Source of the DNA: Defluviitaleaceae bacterium
GTDB lineage: Bacteria > Bacillota > Clostridia > Lachnospirales > UBA5962
NCBI GenBank assembly: GCA_009779915.1
Contig: WRBA01000001.1
Location: 1-42,211 of the forward strand
Direction of reading: 5' to 3'
Length of the DNA: 42,211 nucleotides
Below are positions 7,133 to 16,090 of the stretch, one piece after another. Every line of letters begins with the position of its first letter. Position 1 is the stretch's first letter. Below the pieces are notes generated by a model. It searched no databases and was not told where the DNA came from. It worked only from the letters and a program-made list of their open reading frames with translations. Both the position numbers and the translations under genes were made by a program.

Positions 7133-8273
7133 TATATTTTCTCCCAACCCTATTCGTAATAACCGAAATAAGAGCTAAATGGGTTTGATTCATCCTCTTT
7201 TGCAGTCCAAGGACGGATATGCAGTCCTCACCGTCTTTACCAAGCACAGTTACGATATCATTTGTTTTAGCAGGTATGCCCGTTACATCTAAAAAGAGCT
7301 GATCCATACAAATAGCCACAACTTTTGCTCTTTTGCCGTTTACAAGCATTTCACCTTTGCCGGATGTACCAAGAGTGCGGGTGTAACCGTCACCGTAACC
7401 AATACTTACAGTGGCAATATCCGTGGGCTTTGTTGCTTTAAAATATCTGTCGTAGCCTGCACTTTCCCCTGCCTGTATGGTCTTAACATTTGTAATATAA
7501 GCCCGCCATGAAAGTGCCTCCGAAAGCCCGAAAAGGTTTTTCGTATCCATATTCTCATCAAAATTATCATCAAAGCCGTAAAGCAAAGCCCCCGGGCGGA
7601 TATGAGTTACAATCGGATCCTTAAGCCAAGTGGACGCGGCAGAGTTTGCTACATGTATATAAGAAAGCTCGAATCCGTGGGCTTTAACTTGGGACACAGC
7701 TTTGCTAAACTTATCCATCTGCTCATAAGTTACGGTTTTATCAGGGTTGCCTGATTGGATAAAATGGGTAAAAATACCGCAAACTTTAATATGATTCAAG
7801 CTCTTAAGAAAGGAGCATAAAGCCTCCATATCATCTCCCGGTTTAACTCCGATACGGTTAAGACCTGTTTCGACTTTTATATGAACAAGGGCTTTTTTAC
7901 CGGCTTTTTCTGCCTCAATATCCAAAAGCTTAAGATATTCCATATCATAAGCGGGAGTCTGTAAGCCATATTTAACCACTGCGGCGGCAATATGGCAAGG
8001 GATGCCGCCCATAACCAAAATTTCCCCATCTACACCAGCGTCTCTTAAAGTTACACCTTCAAAAACCGAAGCACAGCCGAGAATTTTTATGCCGCAATTC
8101 TCTACTAAATGTTTCCCCACTTCAACGAGTCCCATACCATTGGCATTGCCTTTTACAACTCCAATAATATCCGTATCCGCTCCGATTCCAGCCTTGATTT
8201 TTTCAACATTTCGCTTAATTTGGCCTAAATCCACTTCTAAATAAGAATTGTATATATCAATTTCAATTTTCAC
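7113..8273 (-). CDS. Alanine racemase-like PLP enzyme
   Basis: This 386-aa protein has the alanine racemase fold type. The N-terminal PLP-lysine motif reads VVKGNANGMG (lysine 41) instead of the usual VVKANAYGHG. HIRPGALLYG and the catalytic-tyrosine region SAGYDRYF are present, with SIGYGDGY and CMDQLFLDV after them. Racemisation of an amino acid is expected, but the altered lysine loop (Tyr to Asn, His to Met) leaves substrate choice open. It starts with GTG behind AAAGGAGG, 2 bp after the DUF1177 stop. The final residues RTSDQ and the stop are encoded by repeat element E2. It is probably not the main cell-wall alr. Confidence 0.85.
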   Translation of the reverse strand: MKIEIDIYNSYLEVDLGQIKRNVEKIKAGIGADTDIIGVVKGNANGMGLVEVGKHLVENCGIKILGCASVFEGVTLRDAGVDGEILVMGGIPCHIAAAVVKYGLQTPAYDMEYLKLLDIEAEKAGKKALVHIKVETGLNRIGVKPGDDMEALCSFLKSLNHIKVCGIFTHFIQSGNPDKTVTYEQMDKFSKAVSQVKAHGFELSYIHVANSAASTWLKDPIVTHIRPGALLYGFDDNFDENMDTKNLFGLSEALSWRAYITNVKTIQAGESAGYDRYFKATKPTDIATVSIGYGDGYTRTLGTSGKGEMLVNGKRAKVVAICMDQLFLDVTGIPAKTNDIVTVLGKDGEDCISVLGLQKRMNQTHLALISVITNRVGRKYIRTSDQ

Positions 8274-8275
8274 TA

Positions 8276-9217
8276 TTATAATCCTCCTTTCCCAAATCCT
8301 TGTAAATGTTTCATACTGCCGTATTTTTCCTGTATTAAGGCGAACTCAGCTGCGTCATAAAATCTGCATTTGTTTTGTCCGAAATACTTTGCCACCTCAA
8401 CCGCAAAACGGGACGCCGCCTCAATATGTACAAAATGGCTTGCGCCCGTAGCGCAGCCCGGAACAGCTGTTTGGGTAGTTATAGCAACCCCTACAACCGG
8501 CGCATCTGTTGCCGTTGCAGGCTGCAATATACTGTTTAAATGATAAAGGTCATTGCCGTAAGGGGTAATATCTTGAGTGGTTAAGGCAAAAACATTAGGC
8601 AAACCCCCTGTAACATCTTGCATTATAGTGAGTAAATCATTTGAAATTCTTAGAATATAACCCTCTTTAACCGTAGGTGAAATAGCAAAGCCTGATACAT
8701 TTATAATACGGTTTCCCTTAGTGGTGTCAATGGAAAGTATAGCGTCTAAATCGCCGGAAACCTCGGCTTCATTAACTGTAGCCATATCCACAGGGGAACC
8801 CATAAAAGGCACAGGGTCATGGGGCTGTGTAGGGGCGTCCGGGCAGATATGTGTGCATATTATTACATCACCGTCGAGAAAATCTCCTTTTGCCTGCATA
8901 TCAAGAAGCTTAGCAGCCACAGCAAGTGCCGATAAAGCTCCATCCCCATCGGATACAAAGCCAATCATTTCAGGTCTTGCGCCAATGCCCCCTAATCTGC
9001 CTAAAATGCCTAAAGTAGGGGCACTTCCACCTCCATGTTTACCTTTTTTACCTGGAATAATTATCTTGATAAAGTCAGTGGAACCTTTTTCACCACTAAA
9101 TTTGGTTACGTCAATATACTTCGCCCCAAGGGACTCAAAATAGGAAGAAACCTTTGCGCCGTCAATATCCGAGCGGTCTATCAAGTCATATACATCTATT
9201 ACTTGTTTAATAAGCAT
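8276..9217 (-). CDS. DUF1177-family protein
   Basis: This 313-aa protein matches the uncharacterised DUF1177 family: IDVYDLIDRSDIDG near the start, the glycine-rich GSAPTLGILGRLGGIGARP, FVSDGDGALSALA, and ICTHICPDAPTQPHDPVPFM. The conserved Asp and His residues in those motifs could bind metal, but no activity is known to me. It is the first gene of the operon that continues into the racemase (2 bp gap) and the M55 peptidase, so a role with D-amino acids or peptides is inferred from context. The ATG follows AAGGGGGTG. The promoter region is shared with the divergent dehydrogenase. Confidence 0.88.
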   Translation of the reverse strand: MLIKQVIDVYDLIDRSDIDGAKVSSYFESLGAKYIDVTKFSGEKGSTDFIKIIIPGKKGKHGGGSAPTLGILGRLGGIGARPEMIGFVSDGDGALSALAVAAKLLDMQAKGDFLDGDVIICTHICPDAPTQPHDPVPFMGSPVDMATVNEAEVSGDLDAILSIDTTKGNRIINVSGFAISPTVKEGYILRISNDLLTIMQDVTGGLPNVFALTTQDITPYGNDLYHLNSILQPATATDAPVVGVAITTQTAVPGCATGASHFVHIEAASRFAVEVAKYFGQNKCRFYDAAEFALIQEKYGSMKHLQGFGKGGL

Positions 9218-9261
9218 AAAACACCCCCTTGTTAGTTTTCCGATTATAGTATATCATAAAT

Positions 9262-9284
9262 ATATAGTGAATCAACTTGAAAAT
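9262..9284. repeat. TATAGTGAATCAAC repeat fragment in a divergent promoter region
   Basis: TATAGTGAATCAACTTGAAA followed by ATA matches one arm of the foldback at 22765-22820 and resembles 38930-38950. Here no matching second arm is present. The fragment contains TTGAAA, used as the -35 box of the rightward promoter, and on the other strand TTCACT/TTGATT, placed as a possible -35 for DUF1177. Confidence 0.65.
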
Positions 9285-9305
9285 ACGCATGCTTGCATGT
9301 AATAT
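9277..9305 (+). promoter_or_regulatory. Predicted promoter of the D-2-hydroxyacid dehydrogenase
   Basis: TTGAAA (9277-9282) and TAATAT (9300-9305) have a 17-bp spacer containing the palindrome GCATGCTTGCATG-like. The start codon is 31 bp downstream with GGGAGG ahead of it. The -35 box lies inside the dispersed repeat fragment. Confidence 0.65.
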
Positions 9306-9335
9306 ATACAATAAAAAGAGCCGGGAGGTATTTAT

Positions 9336-10298
9336 ATGCCAAAAGCAAATAAAGTTTTAGTACTCTTTAATATGAATGAGGATCAAAAGAAAAGACTAGA
9401 GGCAATTAATCCTAATGCTAATTACATTTACGAAAACCCTGACACAGTTACTAAGGAGAAGATAGACGAGTCCGACGTTATACTCGGAAGTGTTGCGCCT
9501 GCCGCTGTTGCCGGTTCCAAAAATCTTAAATGGCTTCAATTATGGAGTGCCGGGTCTGACCGCTTCCAGCAATTTGGTAAATTTCCTGAAGGGGCTATAC
9601 TTACAAATGGTACAGGAGGCTACGGTCTCACCATATCCGAGCATACTATCGCAATGATTATAATGCTAAAGCGCAAGCTGCATCTACATTATTTAGACCA
9701 GCTTGAGGGCAAATGGGGGAATGGAGTTGGTGAAATTTCATCTATTTACGGCTCAAAAATACTCATAATCGGACTTGGGGATTTAGGCACGGAGTTTGCT
9801 AAGAAGGCTAAAGCTATGGGTGCCTATATAATTGGCGTAAGAAGGTCTCAAAAACCCGCACCGGAATTTGTTGATGAGGTGTATACGGTTGATAAACTGG
9901 ACGAGCTGCTGCCACAGGCTGATGTGATAACAGTATCCGTCCCTGATACGGACGCTACAAGGCACCTTTTGGATAAGAAACGCTTAGGGATGCTCAAGGA
10001 AAATGCGGTTATCATAAACGTAGGGCGCGGCGGCGCAATTGATACGGAAGCCTTGAGCGAAGCCTTGGAAGAAGGGCAAATAGGCGGTGCGGCACTTGAC
10101 GTAACAGACCCGGAGCCACTGCCATCAGATCATAAACTTTGGACTTTGCCAAATGTACTTATAACTCCTCATTCATCAGGCAATCATAATTTGCCGGAGA
10201 CTTACAGGAGACTTATTGAAATAGCAATTGAGAATTACGGATATTATACCAATGATAAGCCTATGAGAAATATTGTTGATTTTAATAGGCAGTATTAA
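9336..10298 (+). CDS. D-2-hydroxyacid dehydrogenase
   Basis: This 320-aa protein belongs to the NAD(P)-dependent D-isomer 2-hydroxyacid dehydrogenase family. The nucleotide-binding motif is IIGLGDLGTEFAKKA (residues about 147-161). INVGRGGAIDTEAL carries the catalytic-arginine neighbourhood seen near 230, DVTDPEPLP supplies the conserved acid region, and ITPHSSGN gives the catalytic histidine. It interconverts a 2-oxoacid and a D-2-hydroxyacid; the substrate is not evident. It is divergent from the DUF1177/racemase/M55 operon and shares its control region, which suggests but does not prove a common pathway. Confidence 0.92.
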   Translation: MPKANKVLVLFNMNEDQKKRLEAINPNANYIYENPDTVTKEKIDESDVILGSVAPAAVAGSKNLKWLQLWSAGSDRFQQFGKFPEGAILTNGTGGYGLTISEHTIAMIIMLKRKLHLHYLDQLEGKWGNGVGEISSIYGSKILIIGLGDLGTEFAKKAKAMGAYIIGVRRSQKPAPEFVDEVYTVDKLDELLPQADVITVSVPDTDATRHLLDKKRLGMLKENAVIINVGRGGAIDTEALSEALEEGQIGGAALDVTDPEPLPSDHKLWTLPNVLITPHSSGNHNLPETYRRLIEIAIENYGYYTNDKPMRNIVDFNRQY

Positions 10299-10330
10299 TA
10301 AGAGGTTACTGCGTCATAGTAATTTCGCTA

Positions 10331-10354
10331 TAGGTCAAGGAGAGTCGAACCTTG
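10331..10354. repeat. Dispersed 22-bp repeat, copy 3 (inverted)
   Basis: This is the reverse complement of the sequence at 102-123 and 6020-6044, extended by the CAAGG shared with the 6020 copy. It lies in the 386-bp gap between the dehydrogenase and glgD. Confidence 0.6.
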
Positions 10355-10400
10355 TGCGCCAATAGCTGCAAAAAAATTGATTAATCTTCATTTTCGTCAT

Positions 10401-10486
10401 AGGGCTGGTCGTTCCAAATACGAACCCCTTGGGGTTCATATTTGGAACTGCTCGCCCAAGCATCCCGGTGGGCTGGGTGCCCACCG
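10401..10486. repeat. Two strong hairpins in the ddh-glgD spacer
   Basis: Positions 10411-10428 and 10431-10448 are 18-nt arms with a single mismatch and a two-base loop. They sit within a wider GGGC/GCCC pairing. A second hairpin follows (CGGTGGGC at 10466 with GCCCACCG at 10479). Neither has a U-run. No gene is visible in 10299-10684; the region holds only repeats, a small palindromic unit and a terminator. Confidence 0.75.
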
Positions 10487-10503
10487 TTGTCCTCAAATTT
10501 TGC

Positions 10504-10573
10504 TATAGTGAATAAATTTTATAGCATTAAATGAGCAAGCTCATTCAGACTGTTTTGAATTCAATTCACTATA
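10504..10573. repeat. MITE-like 70-bp unit with TATAGTGAAT ends
   Basis: TATAGTGAAT at the left end and ATTCACTATA at the right end are perfect 10-bp terminal inverted repeats. The centre has ATGAGC-AA-GCTCAT. The termini match the other TATAGTG sites in the window. No coding content was seen. Confidence 0.65.
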
Positions 10574-10637
10574 ACACATTGGAAGGTCATATTTATACTG
10601 TGGAAAAAAGTTATAGCTTATAAGTATAGATTAAGTT

Positions 10638-10680
10638 AAAACCAGCCTTTGGAGTGACTTCCAAGGCTGGTTTCGGTTTT
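10638..10680. terminator. Hairpin terminator downstream of glgD / end of the ddh side
   Basis: AAACCAGCCTT and AAGGCTGGTTT arms enclose a short inner stem; the plus side runs into TTTCGGTTTTTT. It lies 12 bp past the glgD stop, between convergent units, and could serve both, though the T-run is better on the plus strand. Confidence 0.7.
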
Positions 10681-10684
10681 TTAC

Positions 10685-11800
10685 TTATATTCTTGTGCCT
10701 TTTGGGACAATATAAGGCTCCTCAAGGGTTCCTATAATATGTTTATTATCAGAGATTGTTGCTTCTTTGTCTATTATAGCGTTTTCGATATGACAGTTGT
10801 TGCCTATATGAGAGTCTTCCATAATTACGGAATTTTTAATAACCGAATGGTCACCTACATATACTTTTCTAAATAAGACCGAGTTTTCCACCAGTCCGTT
10901 TAAGATGGCACCGTCACCTATTATAGCTTTTTTTACATCTGCACCAGGGTTGTATTTTGCAGGAGGTTCATCCTTTGGCTTAGTATAAATATAGGGATAA
11001 GTATCCAAAATCTCAGCCCTAACTTCTTTGTTAAGAAAATCCATATTAAGATTAAGATAACTCTCAATATCGTTAACGGCACTCCAATATCCGCTAAATT
11101 CATATCCGCAAATTTTAAGTTTTTTAAGGTATCGGATTATTATATCTCTTGTAATATCATAAAAATTATTAGGCACAGTTTCCTCTAAAAGCTGGATCAA
11201 AAGCTCCCGCTTAAGGATATAAATACCAAGGGACATTTTATTATAGTCACTTACCACAGGCTTTTCTTCAAAGTTTGTTATTACCCCTTCATGGTCCAGT
11301 TCAAGCATACCGGCTTTGGAAGGGTCACGGTCATTTGATTTTTGATATGCTATGGTAATATCTGCGCCAGTTTCAATATGATAATCCAGAAAATTAGAAT
11401 AATCCATCTTATATATGCCATTTCCGTTTACTATAAGGACATATTCCTCACTGGAGCGGTGTAAAAAAGGCATATTTTGGTATATTGAATCAGATGTACC
11501 TCTAAACCATAAATTGCCGTCTTTAGATGTAAAGGGGCTAAATACAAAAAGCCCGCCTTGTTTACGCCCAAAATCCCACCATTTGGAGCTGGACAGATGA
11601 TCTCTTAAAGACCTTGAGTTATATTGAGTAATAACAGCAGCTTTTTTTATGCCTGAATTAGTCATATTGCTAAGGGTAAAGTCAATAGCCCTGTAACATC
11701 CGGCTATAGGCATGGCGGACGCGGCACGTTCCGATGTTAGCACACCAAGCCTGTCACTGCCGCCTCCCGCAAGAATAATACCTGCTACGTCTATTTTCAT
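10685..11800 (-). CDS. glgD: GlgD, ADP-glucose pyrophosphorylase-like regulatory subunit
   Basis: This 371-aa protein has the nucleotidyltransferase N-terminal region ([21 protein letters not shown]) and a C-terminal left-handed beta-helix ([20 protein letters not shown]). It is shorter than GlgC and lacks some of its catalytic-site residues: the GGxGxRL signature reads GGGSDRLG. That is typical of GlgD, which in Firmicutes partners GlgC to form the active heteromer making ADP-glucose for glycogen. Its ATG overlaps the glgC stop by 4 bp (ATGA), so translation is coupled. Confidence 0.93.
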   Translation of the reverse strand: MKIDVAGIILAGGGSDRLGVLTSERAASAMPIAGCYRAIDFTLSNMTNSGIKKAAVITQYNSRSLRDHLSSSKWWDFGRKQGGLFVFSPFTSKDGNLWFRGTSDSIYQNMPFLHRSSEEYVLIVNGNGIYKMDYSNFLDYHIETGADITIAYQKSNDRDPSKAGMLELDHEGVITNFEEKPVVSDYNKMSLGIYILKRELLIQLLEETVPNNFYDITRDIIIRYLKKLKICGYEFSGYWSAVNDIESYLNLNMDFLNKEVRAEILDTYPYIYTKPKDEPPAKYNPGADVKKAIIGDGAILNGLVENSVLFRKVYVGDHSVIKNSVIMEDSHIGNNCHIENAIIDKEATISDNKHIIGTLEEPYIVPKGTRI

Positions 11801-13074
11801 ATTTTGTCACCATCCTTTACGATGCCAGCTCCTGACGGGAGAGCGTTACCCACAAAATCCGAAAGAAGAGCTTCGCCGTATATGACACAATTTTTACCGA
11901 TGGTGATGTCCGCAGGCACTGTGCTGTTTTCGCCGATTACCGTAATACCTGTATCATAAATATGGGGATATTTTTCATTTGGGATATTATCTCCAACACC
12001 AATAACGGTGCCTGAGCCTATTTCCGAATTTCTATCTACTATACAGCGCTCAATGGTGACATTTTCATGTATAATACAGTCATCCATTATTATGGAGTCC
12101 CTTACATGAGCACCGGCATGGACAATAACCCCCGGGCTTAATACGGAGTTTATAACGGTACCATATATTTCACATCCGGCGGATATAAGGCTTGTTTTTA
12201 CATGACTTGACTCCGAGCAGTATTGAGGCTGGGTTTTAACCGTGTCCGTGTAAATCGGCCATAAATCCTCATAAAGATTAAACTCCGGCAAGCTTTTAAT
12301 AAGCTCCATATTGGCTTGCCAGTAGCTTTCTATAGTCCCTACATCTTTCCAATAATCATTAAAACGGTAGGCATAAAGGGTTTTGCCTTCCCCCAGCATT
12401 TTTGGTATAATATGTTTACCGAAGTCGCTGTCGCTATGTTCGTCGTGATCTTCGATAAGAGCAGCCTTAAGCTCCTTCCAGTTAAAAATATAAATACCCA
12501 TAGAGGCTAAATTGTTTTTAGGATGTTCAGGTTTTTCTTCGAACTCGTAGATACAATCGTTTTCATCAGTATTCATTATGCCAAAACGAGACGCTTCGGA
12601 AATATCCACCTCCAAAACGGCAATAGTAGCGTCACAGCCATTTTTCTTGTGGAATTTGAGCATATTAGAATAATCCATTTTGTAAATATGATCCCCTGCG
12701 AGTATAAGTACGTATTCAGGGCTATACTCTTCAAGATAAGGCATATTTTGGTAGATTGCATTAGCCGTACCCGAATACCATTCGCCTTTTTCCCCTTTTA
12801 TATGAGGGGCAAGGACTGTAACACCACCGGATTGGCGGTCTAAATCCCAAGGTATGCCAATACCTATATGCCTATTAAGAAACAAAGGCATATATTGGGT
12901 TAAAACACCTACAGTATCAACGCCGGAGTTTATACAATTGCTCATGGGGAAATCAATTATCCTGTATTTACCACCAAAACTAACTGCGGGTTTAGCGTTA
13001 TTCTTAGTCAGTATGCCAAGCCTCGAACCCTGCCCGCCGGCTAAAAGCATAGCGACCATTTCTTTTTTTACCAT
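11797..13074 (-). CDS. glgC: Glucose-1-phosphate adenylyltransferase
   Basis: This 425-aa protein makes ADP-glucose from ATP and glucose-1-phosphate, the first committed step of glycogen synthesis. It has [15 protein letters not shown] with the substrate-binding Gly/Arg residues, [26 protein letters not shown], the catalytic [33 protein letters not shown], and a C-terminal beta-helix ([18 protein letters not shown]). I chose the ATG at 13074, 9 nt after AAGGTGG, over an in-frame GTG at 13083 that would touch the ribosome binding site. It is the first gene of the glgC-glgD unit; no other glg genes are in the window. Confidence 0.96.
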   Translation of the reverse strand: MVKKEMVAMLLAGGQGSRLGILTKNNAKPAVSFGGKYRIIDFPMSNCINSGVDTVGVLTQYMPLFLNRHIGIGIPWDLDRQSGGVTVLAPHIKGEKGEWYSGTANAIYQNMPYLEEYSPEYVLILAGDHIYKMDYSNMLKFHKKNGCDATIAVLEVDISEASRFGIMNTDENDCIYEFEEKPEHPKNNLASMGIYIFNWKELKAALIEDHDEHSDSDFGKHIIPKMLGEGKTLYAYRFNDYWKDVGTIESYWQANMELIKSLPEFNLYEDLWPIYTDTVKTQPQYCSESSHVKTSLISAGCEIYGTVINSVLSPGVIVHAGAHVRDSIIMDDCIIHENVTIERCIVDRNSEIGSGTVIGVGDNIPNEKYPHIYDTGITVIGENSTVPADITIGKNCVIYGEALLSDFVGNALPSGAGIVKDGDKI

Positions 13075-13142
13075 ATGCAACACCCACCTTCTTCTCGACT
13101 TTCACTTCGTCTAACATGATGAGTAATAATAAAGATGCCTGT

Positions 13143-13172
13143 ATAATAACATATAATTTACTGTTTTTACAA
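13143..13172 (-). promoter_or_regulatory. Predicted glgC promoter
   Basis: On the minus strand TTGTAA (13172-13167) and TATTAT (13148-13143) have an 18-bp spacer and lie about 70 bp ahead of the glgC start. It is a moderate match. The rest of the 450-bp divergent spacer to murC is AT-rich, with no gene seen. Confidence 0.45.
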
Positions 13173-13525
13173 CAAAAAACCGCAAAATATAAAATTTGTT
13201 TGTAAAAATTACACAGATTTTTAATTTGAATAATTAGATTTTTTATACAATATGCCGCATGGGTAGTAATTATTAAATCCCTCTGGCGTGTGTTGATTAG
13301 CGTAGAAGTTCTCACTGGTAAAACTTGCATTTATGCCCATTTTTTGGTCATACTAAAAAATCTTGTTAGAATTTCTTTAACTTTTTAACACGCACCTCTG
13401 GTACAAACACCATTTATATGGTATAAAATAGAATACAGTATATAGTTTAGAACGACTATATCAACCTTTTATTTATATGACTTTAATAACTCCAATATTC
13501 CATAATTTATGCAGGGAGATAATAT

Positions 13526-14905
13526 ATGAACAAAATAACCTTTAGCAATATAAAAAAAGCCCATTTTATAGGTATAGGCGGCATAAGTATGAGCGGTCTT
13601 GCTCAAATACTTCACTCGAAGGGGGTTAAAGTTACAGGCTCTGACATATCTGAGACCGACCTTACGCTGCTCCTGAGAGAGCTTGGCATTGATATAAATA
13701 TCGGTCACAGCAGTGAAAATTTGCCGCCAGACTGCGGGCTTGTTATACACACTGCGGCGGTAAAGCCGGATAATCCTGAGGTTTTGGCGGCAAATGAACT
13801 TAAAATACCCTTTATTGACCGTGCCGAGCTTTTAGGTCTTATTATGGGTGCATACGAACGCTCTATAGGTGTTTCAGGCACTCACGGAAAAACTACCACC
13901 ACATCCCTGATATCTGAGATTCTTCTTTTAGCAGGATATGACCCAACCCTTAATGTAGGGGGTATATTTAAAGGTATTGGTTCGAATTTTAGGATAGGGG
14001 GCTCCGGGTATTTTGTGGCGGAGGCTTGTGAGTATTTCGACAGCTTTTCCAAATTTTATCCTTTTATAGGTGTTATACTAAATATTGAACACGACCATAC
14101 GGATTATTTTAAAAATACCAATCAGCTTAGGGGTTCTTTTCATAGATTTGCGGAAAATGTGTCTGAAAGCGGTCTTTTGGTAGTAAATAGCGATATACAT
14201 GATTTAGACGAGTTTATAGAAGGGCTTTCGTGCAAGGTAATAACCTATGGTGAGAAAGGTGACTATACAGCGGTAAATATTAAATTTTCGACTGAAGGCA
14301 CCAGTAGTTTTGATATTTATTACAAAGGAGATTGTGTAGCAGAGGGTGTAAAACTTAATCTACCGGGTAAACACAATGTAGAAAATGCTTTAGCCGCTTT
14401 TGCCGTAGCATATTATTTAGGCGTCTCGTCAAAAGATATTGGCAAGGCTATGGGGCAGTTTTCCGGCGCAAAAAGGCGGTTTGAGACAAAAGGTGAGTGG
14501 AATGGAGTTAAAATTATAGACGATTATGCCCATCACCCCACAGAAATAGCTGCTACATTAGCCGCGGCAAAAAAATGTGAGCATAAAAAAATGTATGCGG
14601 CTTTCCAGCCTCACACATTTAGCCGGACTAAGGCTTTTATGGATAAATTTGCCGATTCTTTTTGTGATGCGGATGTAGTATTGTTATTGGACATTTATTC
14701 GGCTAGGGAAAGTGACGACGGTTCTGTTCACTCCAGGGATTTGGCAGAGAAAATCACAGCACTTGGAATAGAAGCGTATTATTTTGAAAGTTTCGAGGCT
14801 GCCGGCTGTTTTCTTAAGGGCAGGTGCAGTGAAGGTGATATGATAATAACAATGGGTGCAGGGGATATATACAAGCTTGGTGAGGGTATACTATGGCAAA
14901 AATAA
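13526..14905 (+). CDS. murC: UDP-N-acetylmuramate--L-alanine ligase
   Basis: At 459 aa it is the normal length for MurC. The N-terminal Rossmann part has HFIGIGGISMSGLA (13-26) and VTGSDISE. The ATP-binding loop is GTHGKTT (118-124), followed by EACEYFDSF and NIEHDHTDYF in the central domain and DDYAHHPTEI in the C-terminal part. It adds L-Ala to UDP-MurNAc in the cytoplasm, using ATP. It begins a murC-dnaD-dnaC unit; the stop lies 13 bp inside the next gene, so the two are coupled. GCAGGGAG precedes the ATG. Confidence 0.97.
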   Translation: MNKITFSNIKKAHFIGIGGISMSGLAQILHSKGVKVTGSDISETDLTLLLRELGIDINIGHSSENLPPDCGLVIHTAAVKPDNPEVLAANELKIPFIDRAELLGLIMGAYERSIGVSGTHGKTTTTSLISEILLLAGYDPTLNVGGIFKGIGSNFRIGGSGYFVAEACEYFDSFSKFYPFIGVILNIEHDHTDYFKNTNQLRGSFHRFAENVSESGLLVVNSDIHDLDEFIEGLSCKVITYGEKGDYTAVNIKFSTEGTSSFDIYYKGDCVAEGVKLNLPGKHNVENALAAFAVAYYLGVSSKDIGKAMGQFSGAKRRFETKGEWNGVKIIDDYAHHPTEIAATLAAAKKCEHKKMYAAFQPHTFSRTKAFMDKFADSFCDADVVLLLDIYSARESDDGSVHSRDLAEKITALGIEAYYFESFEAAGCFLKGRCSEGDMIITMGAGDIYKLGEGILWQK

Positions 14906-15939
14906 TGATAGAAACTAATGAAGAGCGGGCATATACCTTAATCTCAAATGACTTTATTGATAATTTTATGCCCGGTGCAAATCCAGTTTTCGCTCTCATT
15001 TATATATATCTGATACGCAATAAAAATAATGGGTTGGATACAAGTGTTATTGCCGAAAACTTTTCTATCCTTGAGTCCGATGTTTTAAAGGCTTTTAAAT
15101 ACTGGGACAAGGCAGGTCTTATTAAATATGAGCAGAATGAAAGCGGCGGCATAAGCATTTCACTTGGTGGGGTACTTAAAAAAACAAAAGCAAAAAAAGC
15201 GGAGGCACTTGAGGCTGCCAGGGAGATAATTCCCTCAGCAAAACCTAAGTATAACCCTATTGAACTTGAAATGTATAAAAATGATTATAAAGAGATTGGC
15301 GATTTGTTTGAATTTTGCGAGCATACTTTAGGGAAGACCTTGTCAGATACGGAGTTAAGCACTCTTTACAGTTTTTACGATTGGCTTAGACTTCCCATAG
15401 ATGTTATAAAGTTTTTGCTGGAATATTGCGCCGATAAACGTCACAGGCGCATTAAATACATAGAAGCCGTAGCCATTGACTGGGCTGAAAATAAGATAAA
15501 ATCCGTGGAAGCGGCTAAAGATTATATTAATATATTTAATAAAGATTATAGAGAGATTATGAATGCTATGGGTCTTTCAGGGCGCAATCCGGCTACAAAA
15601 GAGCTGGAGTTTATGGATAAGTGGTATAAGGAATGGACTTTGCCTTTAGAGCTTATTACGGAAGGCTGTGCCAAAACGGTGATTGCCGTTGGTAAGGCTC
15701 AATTTGGCTATGCGGATAAAATTTTGGAAAGCTGGTATAATGCCGGTGCAAAAACCCTTGATGATGTAAAAAATCTTGAAGCGGCACATAAAGAAAAAGC
15801 AGCATCCAAGGAAACTGCTGCCGAGGCAAAAAAAGAAATGCCAAAAAGAAAAAGCCGGTTTACAAATTATGAGCAGCATGTTAGAGATTATGACGAGATA
15901 GACAGACTTGAATATGAACGCTTGAAAAATAAACTATAG
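14893..15939 (+). CDS. DnaD-domain protein
   Basis: This 348-aa protein has an N-terminal winged-helix-like part (FALIYIYLIRNKNNGLDTSV and LKAFKYWDKAGLIKYE), followed by two DnaD/DnaB_2-type domains, near residues 135-210 (FEFCEHTLGKTLSDTELSTL, FLLEYCADK) and 220-295 (FMDKWYKEWTLPLELI). The C terminus is lysine-rich. DnaD proteins remodel the origin and recruit the helicase loader during replication initiation or restart. It overlaps murC by 13 bp, and the DnaC/DnaI-type loader lies downstream, which supports that role. Confidence 0.92.
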   Translation: MAKIMIETNEERAYTLISNDFIDNFMPGANPVFALIYIYLIRNKNNGLDTSVIAENFSILESDVLKAFKYWDKAGLIKYEQNESGGISISLGGVLKKTKAKKAEALEAAREIIPSAKPKYNPIELEMYKNDYKEIGDLFEFCEHTLGKTLSDTELSTLYSFYDWLRLPIDVIKFLLEYCADKRHRRIKYIEAVAIDWAENKIKSVEAAKDYINIFNKDYREIMNAMGLSGRNPATKELEFMDKWYKEWTLPLELITEGCAKTVIAVGKAQFGYADKILESWYNAGAKTLDDVKNLEAAHKEKAASKETAAEAKKEMPKRKSRFTNYEQHVRDYDEIDRLEYERLKNKL

Positions 15940-16066
15940 CCAACGCAGTTGAAAAATATCAAAAGAATAGGGAAGAGTTTTTTTTCATAAGGCAAGCTAG
16001 GCGGAGCTGATGATGTATTGTGAAAAAAGGCGTGTTTTATTTGATGTCTTTTATCTGTGTTGACTA
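15937..16066. repeat. Foldback element E4 between dnaD and dnaC
   Basis: The arms CTATAGCCAACGCAG (from 15935) and CTGTGTTGACTATA (to about 16067) are imperfect inverted repeats that continue inward (AAAnAyATCAAA, then a T-rich/A-rich pair). The dnaD stop codon TAG is part of the left arm. The centre reads TAGGCGGAGCTGATGATGTA, similar in pattern to TAGGCGGCACTGACGACGCA in E2. It is the only content of the 151-bp spacer. Confidence 0.65.
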
Positions 16067-16090
16067 TAAAGTAATAGACTGGGGTCAGGT

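Noticed and set aside
6108-10298. Vancomycin-resistance (vanHAX-like) cluster
   Set aside because: There is no D-Ala-D-Lac or D-Ala-D-Ser ligase, the M55 enzyme is not VanX-like in sequence, and no VanRS pair is present.
102-10354. CRISPR array from the short repeats
   Set aside because: Only three copies, kilobases apart and in mixed orientation, with no regular spacers and no cas genes.
13004-13330. Minus-strand 108-codon frame upstream of glgC
   Set aside because: It overlaps the glgC start in another frame, has no Shine-Dalgarno sequence and no recognisable content.
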